Shown piece after piece: positions 56,727 through 64,000 of a stretch of 64,000 nt of DNA. The notes below the pieces were generated by a model. That model saw only the letters and a program-made list of their open reading frames with translations. It had not been told where the DNA came from and did no database searches. The translations under genes and the position numbers were made by a program. Source of the DNA: VXNE01 sp965208745 (lineage in GTDB: Bacteria > Pseudomonadota > Gammaproteobacteria > Pseudomonadales > Azotimanducaceae); assembly GCA_965208745.1 (NCBI GenBank), contig CBDBPN010000004.1:3720001-3784000 (forward strand). Direction: 5' to 3'. Numbering within the stretch: the first letter of the stretch is position 1; every line of letters starts with the position of its first letter.

Positions 56727-57457
56727 TTGTTCCGTGGGCTGGGGACGGCGTTTCGTAACACCTACCGCACGAGCTTCGTACTGTTCGGCACGGCGGTGGG
56801 GTTGTGGATCGGGGCGGCGGCGGTGGAACTGGCGCAGCACGCCGTGGAGTGGGAGCTTGGCCTGTTCGCCGCCGACGCGAGCATCGAAGCGGCCTTGGAG
56901 TCGGACACCTACCATGCCGCGGGCTGGGCCAAGGTGGCCGCGGTCACCCTCTGCAGTTGGCTCGTTCCACGGTACCTCTACCAAGAGCGGGACTGGCGGC
57001 GCGTCCTGCGTCCCGACAGGACACTCGTCAAGGGGGTTGCGGTGATGGCCGGCGTCAGCGCATTGCCGATCGTCCCGCTGGTCCTGGCGTCCGGTCCAGG
57101 CGGGATCCTGACGGCAGGGCTTTGGGCGCAACTGGGGGGCTGGCGTTGACGGTGCCGCTGATGGCCATCCTGCCCTGGGGCGTCGGGCTGATCGCGGGAG
57201 ACCATGCCATGACGTTCCGCAGGTCCCTTCGCGCGATGCGGGGGCGCTGGTTCTGGGCGGCGTTCCTGATGCTGGGTAGTCCGTTGGTGGTGATGATCCC
57301 GCACGCCGCGCTGAACCTGGTGACCGTCGGCGCGGCCCCCGTCGTCGCCGGGAGCCTGCTCGTGCTGGATTCCGTGCTGGTGGGCTTCATGGCGCTCGTG
57401 ATGGGCTCGGCGGGCTGGATCGTCTACCGGGTCCGCGTGCTCGACGAATTGACTTGA
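56727..57457 (+). pseudogene. Multi-pass membrane protein, frameshifted in a G run
   Basis: A TTG at 56727, six bases after GGGAGG, gives FRGLGTAFRNTYRTSFVLFG, GLWIGAAAVELAQHAV and VAVMAGVSALPIVPLVLASG. At a GGGGGG run near 57136 the frame shifts by one. It continues LALTVPLMAILPWGVGLIAG, FWAAFLMLGSPLVVMIPHAA and VVAGSLLVLDSVLVGFMALV to 57457. With the base corrected, about 243 residues and five or six helices. The family is not recognised. It is a good candidate for a sequencing error or a phase-variable tract. Confidence 0.7.
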
Positions 57458-57502
57458 TCGCCCGCCGGCGAAGAGACTGTGCTCCGGACAAGGAGGGAAT
57501 CC

Positions 57503-58291
57503 ATGCGAGAGAACACGCCCCTGAAGACCTGGCGCGAGGGCGGTCAGACGGTGGGAGGCTGGCTGTCCGTGGGCAACGCCTACACCGCCGAGGTGATGTC
57601 GAACGTCGGTTTCGACTGGCTGTGCGTCGACCTGCAGCACGGCATGCTGAGCTACGACGACCTCACCTACATGCTGCCGGCCATCTCGACCTGCGACACG
57701 ATCCCGTTCGTGCGCGTGCCCTGGAACGAGCCCTACGAGATCATGAAGGCGCTCGATGCGGGCGCGTACGGCGTGATCGTGCCGATGGTCAACAATCGGG
57801 AGGAAGCGGCGACCGCGGTGGCCGCCTGCCGCTATCCCCCGGATGGCAACCGCTCCTTCGGTCCCATCCGCGCGGCCATGTACGGCGGACGCGGCTATGC
57901 CCGCGAGGCCAATGACCAGATCGCCTGCATCGCCATGGTGGAGACCGCCGAGGGCATCGAGAAGCTCGACGAGATCGCGAGCACTCCGGGGCTCGATGCG
58001 ATCTATATCGGGCCTTCGGACCTGGGTTACGCGCTCGGTCTCGGGCCCGCCGCATTCACGGATCCGAAGCACGAGGAGACCGTGCAGCGAATCCAGGATG
58101 CCTGCCGGGCCCACGGCATCGCCGCCGGCATCCACGGCGGCAGCCTGCCGTTCGCGCAACGCTGGCTACAGCAGGGGTTCAATCTCGTGACGCTCGGCTC
58201 CGACAGCGGCTTCATGGGCGCCGCCGCGCGGGAGCAACTCGCGCAGGCCAAGGAAACCGCGGCGGAGGAGCGGGAGAGCACGGGGTACTGA
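57503..58291 (+). CDS. HpcH/HpaI-family aldolase
   Basis: 262 residues, ATG at 57503 with AAGGAGGGA upstream. VGFDWLCVDLQHGMLSYDDL carries the conserved Asp/His pair, VRVPWNEPYEIMKALDAGAY and GVIVPMVNNREEA the Arg and metal-near region. IACIAMVETAEGIEKLDEIA has the metal-binding Glu and AIYIGPSDLGYALGL the Asp. The family cleaves 4-hydroxy-2-oxo acids to pyruvate and an aldehyde, or related substrates. A terminator-like hairpin follows. Confidence 0.93.
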   Translation: MRENTPLKTWREGGQTVGGWLSVGNAYTAEVMSNVGFDWLCVDLQHGMLSYDDLTYMLPAISTCDTIPFVRVPWNEPYEIMKALDAGAYGVIVPMVNNREEAATAVAACRYPPDGNRSFGPIRAAMYGGRGYAREANDQIACIAMVETAEGIEKLDEIASTPGLDAIYIGPSDLGYALGLGPAAFTDPKHEETVQRIQDACRAHGIAAGIHGGSLPFAQRWLQQGFNLVTLGSDSGFMGAAAREQLAQAKETAAEERESTGY

Positions 58292-58322
58292 ACGACGCCC
58301 GACGGCAAGTCGGGAGCGTCGT
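58292..58322. terminator. Bidirectional hairpin terminator between convergent genes
   Basis: ACGACGCCCGAC and GTCGGGAGCGTCGT form a long GC-rich stem with a two-base bulge directly after the aldolase stop and just before the stop of the convergent 201-residue gene. No clear U tract is present, as is common in GC-rich genomes. Confidence 0.65.
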
Positions 58323-58325
58323 CCG

Positions 58326-58931
58326 TCAGGCGTCCTGTCCGATCAGGGAGCGGTAGTGGTCGCGCCCCGGGGCGGCGGTTTCGCCCAGGGTGGCGTCGAG
58401 CTTGGCGATCGCGTCGCGCGCCGGCCGCGCGGGTTCGATGTCGTCGAGCCCCTGCAGGAAGCGGAACGCGCAGACGTTCAGGCCGTGGTCGAGTTCGTAG
58501 CTGACTTCCACGATCACGTTGTCGAGCCCGGCATCGGTGGTGGGAACGTCGCACTGGATGTCGACCTGCTGCTGCCGGTACTTCGAGTACACCGATTGCG
58601 GGTCGGTGACGCCGAACAGCCGCTCGAGACGTTCCGGACGTACCCGCATGCCGTCCTCGGTGAGGTGGCCGACGTACCGGTAGCCGACACGGGTGCGGTC
58701 CGGAGAGTCGCGCAGGGTCGGTGTCTTCTCCCCCTCGAACAGGGCTTCGAACAGGGGGTCCAGCACGGCTTCGTGGCGCTTCACGAAACCGTCCACGGCG
58801 GCCTTGATGTCGGCGACCCCGTCGCGCCGGCCGCGGATGACGCGGTACTTGCACGTGAGCGAGGACAGGCCGTCGTCGTCCTTCCCCATCATCCGGACGA
58901 AGTAGAAAAACTCGCTTAGCGTGATGCGCAT
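58326..58931 (-). CDS. Conserved-looking protein of unknown function
   Basis: 201 residues from the ATG at 58931. LSEFFYFVRMMGKDDDGLSS, LTCKYRVIRGRRDGVADIKA and VGYRYVGHLTEDGMRVRPER show no signal, TM or known motif. Composition and codon use are normal for the window. It is convergent with the aldolase. Family not recognised; probably cytoplasmic. Confidence 0.65.
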   Translation of the reverse strand: MRITLSEFFYFVRMMGKDDDGLSSLTCKYRVIRGRRDGVADIKAAVDGFVKRHEAVLDPLFEALFEGEKTPTLRDSPDRTRVGYRYVGHLTEDGMRVRPERLERLFGVTDPQSVYSKYRQQQVDIQCDVPTTDAGLDNVIVEVSYELDHGLNVCAFRFLQGLDDIEPARPARDAIAKLDATLGETAAPGRDHYRSLIGQDA

Positions 58932-58995
58932 CTGGCGTCCTTCTTGCTTGTGGTTTAGCGGGCAACAGCAGGGGGTATCAGCGCCGGTTGACGGG

Positions 58996-59502
58996 TCAGC
59001 GTTGCTGCGGCGCTGCGAGTGTTTCGGGCTCGAAGGCGCGGAGCATCACGCCTTCAAGCCGTCCGAGGGAGTGACGCACGTCGGAGAGCTGGTTGGCGAG
59101 GCCGTCGACGCGCTGCCCGAGCGCGTCCAGCCGGTTGGAGAGCCGCGCGCGCTCTTCGCGCGCCACGGCCATCTGCTCCCTGATGTCTTCATGGAGGGCA
59201 TCGAAACGGGCGTCCACGGCGTCGAACCGCCGGTCAATCGCGTCGAACCTCCTGTCGACGGTCTCGAACCGGCTGTCGACCGACCCAAATCTCCTGTCGA
59301 CGGCCTCGAACCTCCTGTCGCCGGCCTCGAACCTCTTGTCGATGGCATCGAATCGTTGGTCGATGGCATCGAACCGCCGATCGATGGCGTCGAACCGCCG
59401 ATCCAGCCGCCGCACGAACCACGCGGCGAGCCCGCCGAAGGCGGCGACGAGGCTGACTGTCATGCCTGCCGCGGCGGCGAACAACTGGATTGTGGGGTCC
59501 AT
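58996..59502 (-). CDS. Membrane-anchored heptad-repeat coiled-coil protein A
   Basis: 168 residues from the ATG at 59502. One N-terminal TM helix (AAGMTVSLVAAFGGLAAWFV) is followed by about eleven exact seven-residue repeats (RRFDAID / RRFEAVD type, e.g. RRFDAIDRRFDAIDQRFDA). A helical end LSNRLDALGQRVDGLANQLS and a conserved tail (SDVRHSLGRLEGVMLRAFEP) complete it. It shares its TM region and tail with the protein at 59532-59882. It probably forms a long membrane-anchored rod. Function unknown. Confidence 0.8.
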   Translation of the reverse strand: MDPTIQLFAAAAGMTVSLVAAFGGLAAWFVRRLDRRFDAIDRRFDAIDQRFDAIDKRFEAGDRRFEAVDRRFGSVDSRFETVDRRFDAIDRRFDAVDARFDALHEDIREQMAVAREERARLSNRLDALGQRVDGLANQLSDVRHSLGRLEGVMLRAFEPETLAAPQQR

Positions 59503-59531
59503 GTCGAAGTGCCCGATCCCGTGGCCCGAAC

Positions 59532-59882
59532 TCAGGTCCGCCGCGGCGCCGAGAGCGCCTCGGGTTCGAGGGTGCGTAGCATGATGCCCTCGAGCCGGCC
59601 GAGGGAGTGACGCGCGTCGGAGATCTGGTCGGCGAGCGCATCCTGGCGTTCGCCGAAGCCGTCGAGCCGCGTCGCGAGCCTGGCGCGTTCGTCCCGGGCC
59701 GTGTCGAACTGGCGTTGCATGTCGGCCTTCAGGTCGTCGAGCTGCCGATGCGTGTCGGCTTTCTGTTCGTCGAACCGCCGATCCAGCCGCCGCACGAACC
59801 AGCCGGCGAGCCCGCCGAACACGAGCGCCAGGCTGGTGGTGCTGGCGACCACTGCGGTAACGAGTTGGAGAAGGGGTTCCAT
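59532..59882 (-). CDS. Membrane-anchored coiled-coil protein B (short paralogue)
   Basis: 116 residues from the ATG at 59882. TM helix (VASTTSLALVFGGLAGWFV), then RRLDRRFDEQKADTHRQLDD and LKADMQRQFDTARDERARLA. Its tail (ISDARHSLGRLEGIMLRTLE) matches the neighbouring longer protein, so the two arose by tandem duplication with gain or loss of heptads. It is 29 nt upstream of that gene and probably co-transcribed. Confidence 0.8.
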   Translation of the reverse strand: MEPLLQLVTAVVASTTSLALVFGGLAGWFVRRLDRRFDEQKADTHRQLDDLKADMQRQFDTARDERARLATRLDGFGERQDALADQISDARHSLGRLEGIMLRTLEPEALSAPRRT

Positions 59883-60048
59883 CGGTTGCGCGGTCGGCGG
59901 ACATCTCCGCGTCGGATTCGAAGGTGATTTTAGCGGCTGTCGGCGACCGCGGAAGGGCGGATTGCCCCGGTCTCGTGTCCGCCATCGATTGTGATTCGTG
60001 TGCGACATTGCCGATACTTGGGCGTTTTCCAGCGACGGACGGGTGCAC

Positions 60049-60825
60049 ATGGCGGACAGCAACTACGAGCAGATCCGGTTTCGCACGGAGGGCAACGTCG
60101 CCGTTCTGACGCTCTACCGGCCGGAACGCCTGAACGCATGGACATACGCGATGAACCGGGAACTCGTGGACGCCATCGAGCGCTGCAACGGCGACGCGGC
60201 CATCGGCGCGATCGTCGTCACCGGAGGGGGACGCGGCTTCTGCGCCGGGGCGGACATCCGCGACAACTTCCAGGCCCGGCTGGACGGGGTCGAGGAAGAC
60301 CCGATCCCCGATTGGATCGCGCTGATCCGGAGCTCGAAGCCGATCGTGGCGGCGGTGAACGGGCCGAGCGTGGGCGTCGGGGCGACCATGATCCTGCCGA
60401 TGGACGTCATCGTGGCGTCGGAGGACGCGAAGTTCGCGATGGCCTTCGTGAAGATGGGACTGACGCCGGAACTCGCCAGTTCCCACTTTCTCGTCCAGCG
60501 CATGGGCTTCGGGCGCGCCAGCGAGATGTGCCTCTCGGGACGGCTCTACTCCGGGCGCGAAGCCTTCGAGATGGGCCTGGCGGACCGGTTGACGACGCCG
60601 GACGCGCTGCTGGAGACGGCGCTCGAAGTCGCGGGCGCGATGGCGGCCAACCCCGGGCCGCAGCTTCGCTGGATCAAGCAGCTCCTGAGCGAGAACGGCG
60701 CCGAGACCGATCTTGCGGCCGTGCAGCGGCGGGAGATCGAGGCCCTGCAACGCGCCTACGCGAGCCCCGAGCACAAGGAGGCCGTGAGCGCTTTCCTCGA
60801 GAAGCGGGCGCCGAAACTCAGTTGA
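60049..60825 (+). CDS. Enoyl-CoA hydratase/isomerase family protein
   Basis: 258 residues from the ATG at 60049. VAVLTLYRPERLNAWTYAMN, IGAIVVTGGGRGFCAGADIR (oxyanion-hole GAD) and PIVAAVNGPSVGVGATMILP (second oxyanion Gly) are typical crotonase motifs. MAFVKMGLTPELASSHFLVQ carries a Glu at the usual catalytic position. Its substrate is unknown; it may act with the nearby synthetase. The stop overlaps the convergent gene by 8 nt. Confidence 0.92.
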   Translation: MADSNYEQIRFRTEGNVAVLTLYRPERLNAWTYAMNRELVDAIERCNGDAAIGAIVVTGGGRGFCAGADIRDNFQARLDGVEEDPIPDWIALIRSSKPIVAAVNGPSVGVGATMILPMDVIVASEDAKFAMAFVKMGLTPELASSHFLVQRMGFGRASEMCLSGRLYSGREAFEMGLADRLTTPDALLETALEVAGAMAANPGPQLRWIKQLLSENGAETDLAAVQRREIEALQRAYASPEHKEAVSAFLEKRAPKLS

Positions 60826-61330
60826 TCCCGGAATCGGGCGCGCCCCGGGGCGCGTCCTCGGGCCCGCCCTCCGGCGCCGCTTCCTCGCGCCCCACGTACG
60901 GCGGGGTCTCCGCGATCGCGTAGGGGCGCAGCAGCGTGCGGTTCAGGTATTGCCGGTGCCGCGTGACGGGCTCGATCGCCTCGCGCCGCAACTGCTCCAC
61001 GCCCGGGTAGAGGGCGACGCTGTCGAGGGGCCGGAAGATCTGCGCCACAGGGCGGAGGCCGCTGAACGCGCAGCGCGTCTCCCAGGTGCCGCGATGGAAG
61101 GCCTCGACGTCGATGTCCTCGATCTCGGCCCACCAGCCGAACTCCTCCGGCTCGCCGGACGCGAACAGGACGACCAGGGTCTCGTCGCGCGACCGCGCCT
61201 GCGCGAGCATCTCCTGTGCGAGGTACCACGGGTGGGTGTCCTTGTACGCGCCCGCGCCGCCGTTGGCGCGGACGTTCTCGATGGCCTTTTCCGCGACCGG
61301 GGCGCAGAGGCAGTAGGGGGCGGGCCGCAT
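60818..61330 (-). CDS. Hypothetical protein divergent from the SOS-boxed nuclease operon
   Basis: 170 residues from the ATG at 61330 (a longer frame begins at 61414, inside the LexA-like box, and is less likely). PYCLCAPVAEKAIENVRANG, TLVVLFASGEPEEFGWWAEI and DVEAFHRGTWETRCAFSGLR show no recognised domain. It is divergent from the VRR-NUC gene and may share the LexA-controlled region. Confidence 0.6.
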   Translation of the reverse strand: MRPAPYCLCAPVAEKAIENVRANGGAGAYKDTHPWYLAQEMLAQARSRDETLVVLFASGEPEEFGWWAEIEDIDVEAFHRGTWETRCAFSGLRPVAQIFRPLDSVALYPGVEQLRREAIEPVTRHRQYLNRTLLRPYAIAETPPYVGREEAAPEGGPEDAPRGAPDSGIN

Positions 61331-61394
61331 GTCGCCATAGATACTCCATAGCGCACGCTCGCGCCAGCGCCGGCCCGGAGGGTGTGCTTCTCCG

Positions 61395-61410
61395 CTGTAT
61401 GCATGTACAG
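61395..61410. promoter_or_regulatory. Consensus LexA (SOS) box
   Basis: CTGTATGCATGTACAG fits the gammaproteobacterial CTGT-N8-ACAG consensus exactly and is nearly palindromic. It ends 8 bp before a TATAAT -10 element, so LexA bound here would cover the -35 region of the nuclease promoter. Confidence 0.8.
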
Positions 61411-61418
61411 ACAACCGC

Positions 61419-61424
61419 TATAAT
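61419..61424 (+). promoter_or_regulatory. -10 element of the VRR-NUC nuclease promoter
   Basis: A perfect TATAAT at 61419-61424, rare in this GC-rich sequence. A weak -35 (TGTATG, 61396-61401) falls inside the LexA box with 17 bp spacing. Transcription would begin near 61431, before the likely start codons at 61450-61477. Confidence 0.65.
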
Positions 61425-61476
61425 GCGGAGCCATGTCGTGCAGCCGTGTGTGAAGCGCGCCGTGGCAAGTCCTTCG

Positions 61477-63102
61477 ATGGGGGGTAGTGCGGGGACCGCA
61501 GCGCCCCGCCTCGTCGCCACGGAACCGCCGCCCGACCACTACTACGCGGACAACCTGCTCCTGCTCATCGAGAGCGTGCACCGCCAGTACGACGACCTGC
61601 TCACACGCGAGGAGCGGGCGTTCGGAGGCGCGGTCGCAGGCCTGTCCGAAGGGGCGCAGCGGCTCTTCGCCCGGCTCAGCGGGCGCAAGGGGCCGGTCGT
61701 GCGCGTGGACACCCTGGCGTACCGCGAAGTCGCGCAGTGCCACGAGGCGCTCGCCGAACTGGTCGAGGCGGGTTTGGTGCTCGCGTGCCCGGACATGCCC
61801 GTCGAGATGCTCCTCGGGCGCGGCCGGCGCGCGGAACTCGAGCGCTGGTATCCGCTCGAGGCTCCCGCGGGCCGCAAGGACGCCCTCGTGGAGGCGATCC
61901 TGGCGCAGTATCCAGAGGCGGTCGTGCGGTCGCGGTTCGCGTGGCACTGCCCCTGGGTGGCGCTGGCCGCGCCGGAACGCCTCGAACTGTACCGGCTACT
62001 CTTCTTCGGCGACCGCCGATCCGACCTCGCGGCTTTCGTCGTGCGCGATCTCGGCATAGTGCGGTACGAGAACTATGTACTGTGCCGGGAGCGGCGCCTC
62101 TTTCCCGACCGTCCAGCCCTCGACGCCTGGCTCGCGCTGGCGGGGATCGGCGACTACGTCGAGGAGCTGGGCGCCGTCCCACAGCCCGAGTTCGCGGCGC
62201 TGGTGGTGGAGGCCCTCTGGCACCCGGCGCGGACACGGCTGCTGGAGCACCGGCGCAGCCGCATCCTCAACCGCCTCGCGCGCCGCCTCGAGCGTGGCGG
62301 CGCCCTCGACGAGGCGCTCTCGTGCTACGCGCGTTCCACGGCGTCGCCGGCGCGGGAACGGACCGCCCGGATCCTGAAGCGCCTGGGGGACGACGTCGGT
62401 CTGGAGGGGCTGCGCGCGACCATGCGCGAGCGACCGCGGTCGGCCCTCGAGCGCGACTTCGGCGAGCGTTTCGGAGCCCCGCGCTCCGCGCCGCAATACG
62501 CGATCGACGATTTCGCCTGGGACCCGTCCTACGCCACCCGCGTCGAGGCGGCCGCGGCGGAAACGCTGGCGGCCCGCGGCGGTGACGTCTGGCACCTGGA
62601 GAACGCGCTGCCGCTCGGGCTCTTCGGCCTCGCCTACTGGGAGTGGGTGTTCGCTCCCGTGGACGGGGTGTTCGTCAACGCCTTCCAGAACGCCCCGATC
62701 GACCTGTTCTGGCCGGACTTCTTCGCCACGCGCCGCGGACTCTGCGATGACCCGCTGGGCCTGGACGACGCGTCGCTGCGTGCCGCGATGCTCGCCACGG
62801 CCGAGTCGCGGCGCGGCATCGCCAACCGCCTGGTCGACTGGCGCGCGCTGGACGCCGGGACGCTCCACCGCGTGCTCGCGGGCATCCCCATGGCCGACGT
62901 GCGCCGGCTCCTCGCGATCGTCGCGGAAGACCTCGACCGCGCCCGGACGGGCTTCCCGGACCTGACCGCGGTGTACGAGGACGGCTCTTACGAGTTCGCG
63001 GAGGTGAAGGGTCCCACCGACCGGTTGCGGCGCCACCAGCGGCTGTGGATCGACCGGCTGCGCGCCGCCGACCTGCCGGTGCGCGTGCTCCGTTTCCGGT
63101 GA
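61477..63102 (+). CDS. FAN1-like VRR-NUC domain structure-specific nuclease
   Basis: About 541 residues from the ATG at 61477; GTGs at 61450 and 61462 are alternatives, and longer frames start upstream of the promoter. DHYYADNLLLLIESVHRQYD and LSGRKGPVVRVDTLAYRE match the FAN1-type N-terminal SAP-like region. FQNAPIDLFWPDFFATRRGL and, at the C terminus, GFPDLTAVYEDGSYEFAEVK with GPTDRLRRHQRLWIDRL form the VRR-NUC nuclease (D, E-x-K, Q). FAN1 proteins cut flaps and process interstrand crosslinks. The LexA box fits a DNA-repair role. The next gene overlaps by GTGA. Confidence 0.9.
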   Translation: MGGSAGTAAPRLVATEPPPDHYYADNLLLLIESVHRQYDDLLTREERAFGGAVAGLSEGAQRLFARLSGRKGPVVRVDTLAYREVAQCHEALAELVEAGLVLACPDMPVEMLLGRGRRAELERWYPLEAPAGRKDALVEAILAQYPEAVVRSRFAWHCPWVALAAPERLELYRLLFFGDRRSDLAAFVVRDLGIVRYENYVLCRERRLFPDRPALDAWLALAGIGDYVEELGAVPQPEFAALVVEALWHPARTRLLEHRRSRILNRLARRLERGGALDEALSCYARSTASPARERTARILKRLGDDVGLEGLRATMRERPRSALERDFGERFGAPRSAPQYAIDDFAWDPSYATRVEAAAAETLAARGGDVWHLENALPLGLFGLAYWEWVFAPVDGVFVNAFQNAPIDLFWPDFFATRRGLCDDPLGLDDASLRAAMLATAESRRGIANRLVDWRALDAGTLHRVLAGIPMADVRRLLAIVAEDLDRARTGFPDLTAVYEDGSYEFAEVKGPTDRLRRHQRLWIDRLRAADLPVRVLRFR

Positions 63103-64000
63103 ACGCGGCAGTTCCGGCGCATGCTCGGGAGCCCGTCGCGGCCACCGTCGCCGTGCGGGAACTCGCCGCCTTCGTCCACCGCCGCGGCGACCTCCACTAC
63201 CGCTACGACCGGGCCACCACGGCCGTCGAGGGCATTAGTGCGCAGCGCCGCGCGCAACGCGGGCGGCCCGACAGCTATCGCCGCGAGGTCGCGGTGGAGA
63301 CCACGCTCGAGCGGCACGGCGTCGCGCTAACCGTGCGCGGCCGCATCGACGGCTTCGATCCGGAGGCCGGACTCATCGAGGAGTTCAAGACGACGCGCTC
63401 GGACGTCGAACGCCTGCACGCGCACCTCGGGCACCTGCACCTCGCGCAACTCCGCCTCTATGCCGGGCTCGTCGAGGAGCAGCGCCCTTCCTGGCGGCTC
63501 AGGCTCACGTACCTGCGGCCGGACGGCGAATCGACCCGGCAGGTGGAGGAAGCGGTGACCCGCGACGACGCCGCGGACTACCTGGCCCGGACCGTGGAGG
63601 CCTACGCGGCCTGGCTCGCGGGGAGACTCGCGCACACGGCCCGCCGTGACGCCGTGCTGGAAGACCTGGCATTCCCCTTCGACGACTTCCGCGACCACCA
63701 GCGCCGCATGGCGCGCGGCGCGTTCCGGGCGTTTCGCGACGCCGGGCAACTGCTCGTCGAGGCGCCGACCGGGAGCGGCAAGACGGTCTCGATGCTGTAC
63801 TCCGCCCTCCGGGCGATGGGGGCGGGGCGGGTCGGCCGCACGGTCTTCCTGACCGCCCGCGGCACAGGCCAGCGCGCGGCGGAGGACGCGCTCAGGAGGT
63901 GCGGAGCAGGCGAGAGCCCTCAGCCGGGGAGCGCGAGGGGGCACCCCTCGCAAGAGAGCCCTCAGCCGGGGAGCGCGAGGGGGGACCCCTCGCAAGAGAA
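63099..64000 (+). CDS. XPD/DinG-type ATP-dependent helicase with N-terminal PD-(D/E)XK-like region, 3' end outside window
   Basis: A GTG at 63099 overlaps the nuclease stop. The N-terminal 200 residues (VAVETTLERHGVALTVRGRI, DGFDPEAGLIEEFKTTRSDV) resemble a PD-(D/E)XK-like segment (DG ... E-F-K). QRRMARGAFRAFRDAGQLLV and EAPTGSGKTVSMLYSALRAM give Walker A of a DEAD_2/XPD helicase. The frame is open to the edge and includes two 42-bp repeats near the end. Nuclease plus helicase is a known repair pairing. Confidence 0.85.
   Translation, partial: MNAAVPAHAREPVAATVAVRELAAFVHRRGDLHYRYDRATTAVEGISAQRRAQRGRPDSYRREVAVETTLERHGVALTVRGRIDGFDPEAGLIEEFKTTRSDVERLHAHLGHLHLAQLRLYAGLVEEQRPSWRLRLTYLRPDGESTRQVEEAVTRDDAADYLARTVEAYAAWLAGRLAHTARRDAVLEDLAFPFDDFRDHQRRMARGAFRAFRDAGQLLVEAPTGSGKTVSMLYSALRAMGAGRVGRTVFLTARGTGQRAAEDALRRCGAGESPQPGSARGHPSQESPQPGSARGDPSQE
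63912..63995. repeat. Two 42-bp direct repeats with internal hairpin inside the helicase gene
   Basis: The unit begins GAGAGCCCTCAGCCGGGGAG and contains GCGAGGGG ... CCCCTCGC, a perfect stem. Two units occupy 63912-63953 and 63954-63995, and the window ends 5 bases into what may be a third. As 42 bp is 14 codons, the frame is kept (ESPQPGSARG-type peptide twice). Confidence 0.85.

Noticed and set aside
59200..59410. Tandem DNA repeats that might be a CRISPR or satellite array
   Set aside because: They are 21-bp coding repeats of heptads in a coiled-coil gene, with no spacers.

Overview
This is a GC-rich bacterial window with dense coding and, by eye, no rRNA, tRNA or CRISPR array. The gene content suggests a proteobacterium, probably a gammaproteobacterium: a FAN1-like VRR-NUC nuclease coupled to an XPD/DinG-type helicase behind a LexA-type box, a TRAP solute-binding protein, and a CoA-ester catabolic cluster. 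Taxonomy is inferred, not shown.

The left and middle parts (about 1-52 kb) are accessory DNA. They hold IS481-, IS256- and IS5-family elements and a DDE/rve element, all with recognisable ends, plus remnants of IS3, IS110, ISKra4 and other elements. The most striking content is an unnamed extracellular module of about 230 residues, built from two related halves of about 115 residues (motifs RVxNHS / FNSxDLExGN / GxWRL / RTxDGFxT, then LRLVNPG / DDxG / LGDGxGKWRL / SPTGHLTNLS). Nine copies occur, attached to different partners: a metzincin-like plus TSP3 plus leucine-rich-repeat protein, an FGE (formylglycine-generating-enzyme-like) domain, and others. Only the 1523-residue copy at 28.5-33.1 kb is intact. 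The rest carry frameshifts, in-frame TAG codons or transposon truncations. The two metzincin-like copies have HQxxH in place of HExxH.

Defence and toxin-antitoxin genes lie between these: an AAA ATPase-HNH nuclease pair resembling Septu/PtuAB (16.1-18.0 kb), an AbiEi/AbiEii module with a frameshifted antitoxin (25.2-26.9 kb), a ParS/MbcA-RES pair (34.0-34.9 kb), a VapBC pair (51.6-52.3 kb), an Rpn-like nuclease flanked by two copies of a membrane coiled-coil gene, and an orphan Dam-like methylase coupled to a broken transposase.

A putative operon at 35.4-38.7 kb joins a frameshifted DctP-type binding protein to a membrane protein and a secreted protein, without dctQ/dctM. From 39 to 50 kb come two DUF2235 hydrolase copies (one recombined onto a CARDB-like tail), a sulfotransferase followed by a glycosyltransferase-sulfotransferase fusion, an FG-GAP-like secreted protein, a choice-of-anchor-B lipoprotein and a 4'-phosphopantetheinyl transferase.

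The right part (52.4-64 kb) looks chromosomal: a CtBP-like 2-hydroxyacid dehydrogenase overlapping an acyl-CoA synthetase, an HpcH/HpaI aldolase, an enoyl-CoA hydratase, two membrane heptad-repeat proteins and the SOS-boxed nuclease/helicase operon that leaves the window.

Many genes carry one frameshift, often in a G or C run. Some may be assembly errors; the TAG codons and IS-cut ends point to real decay.
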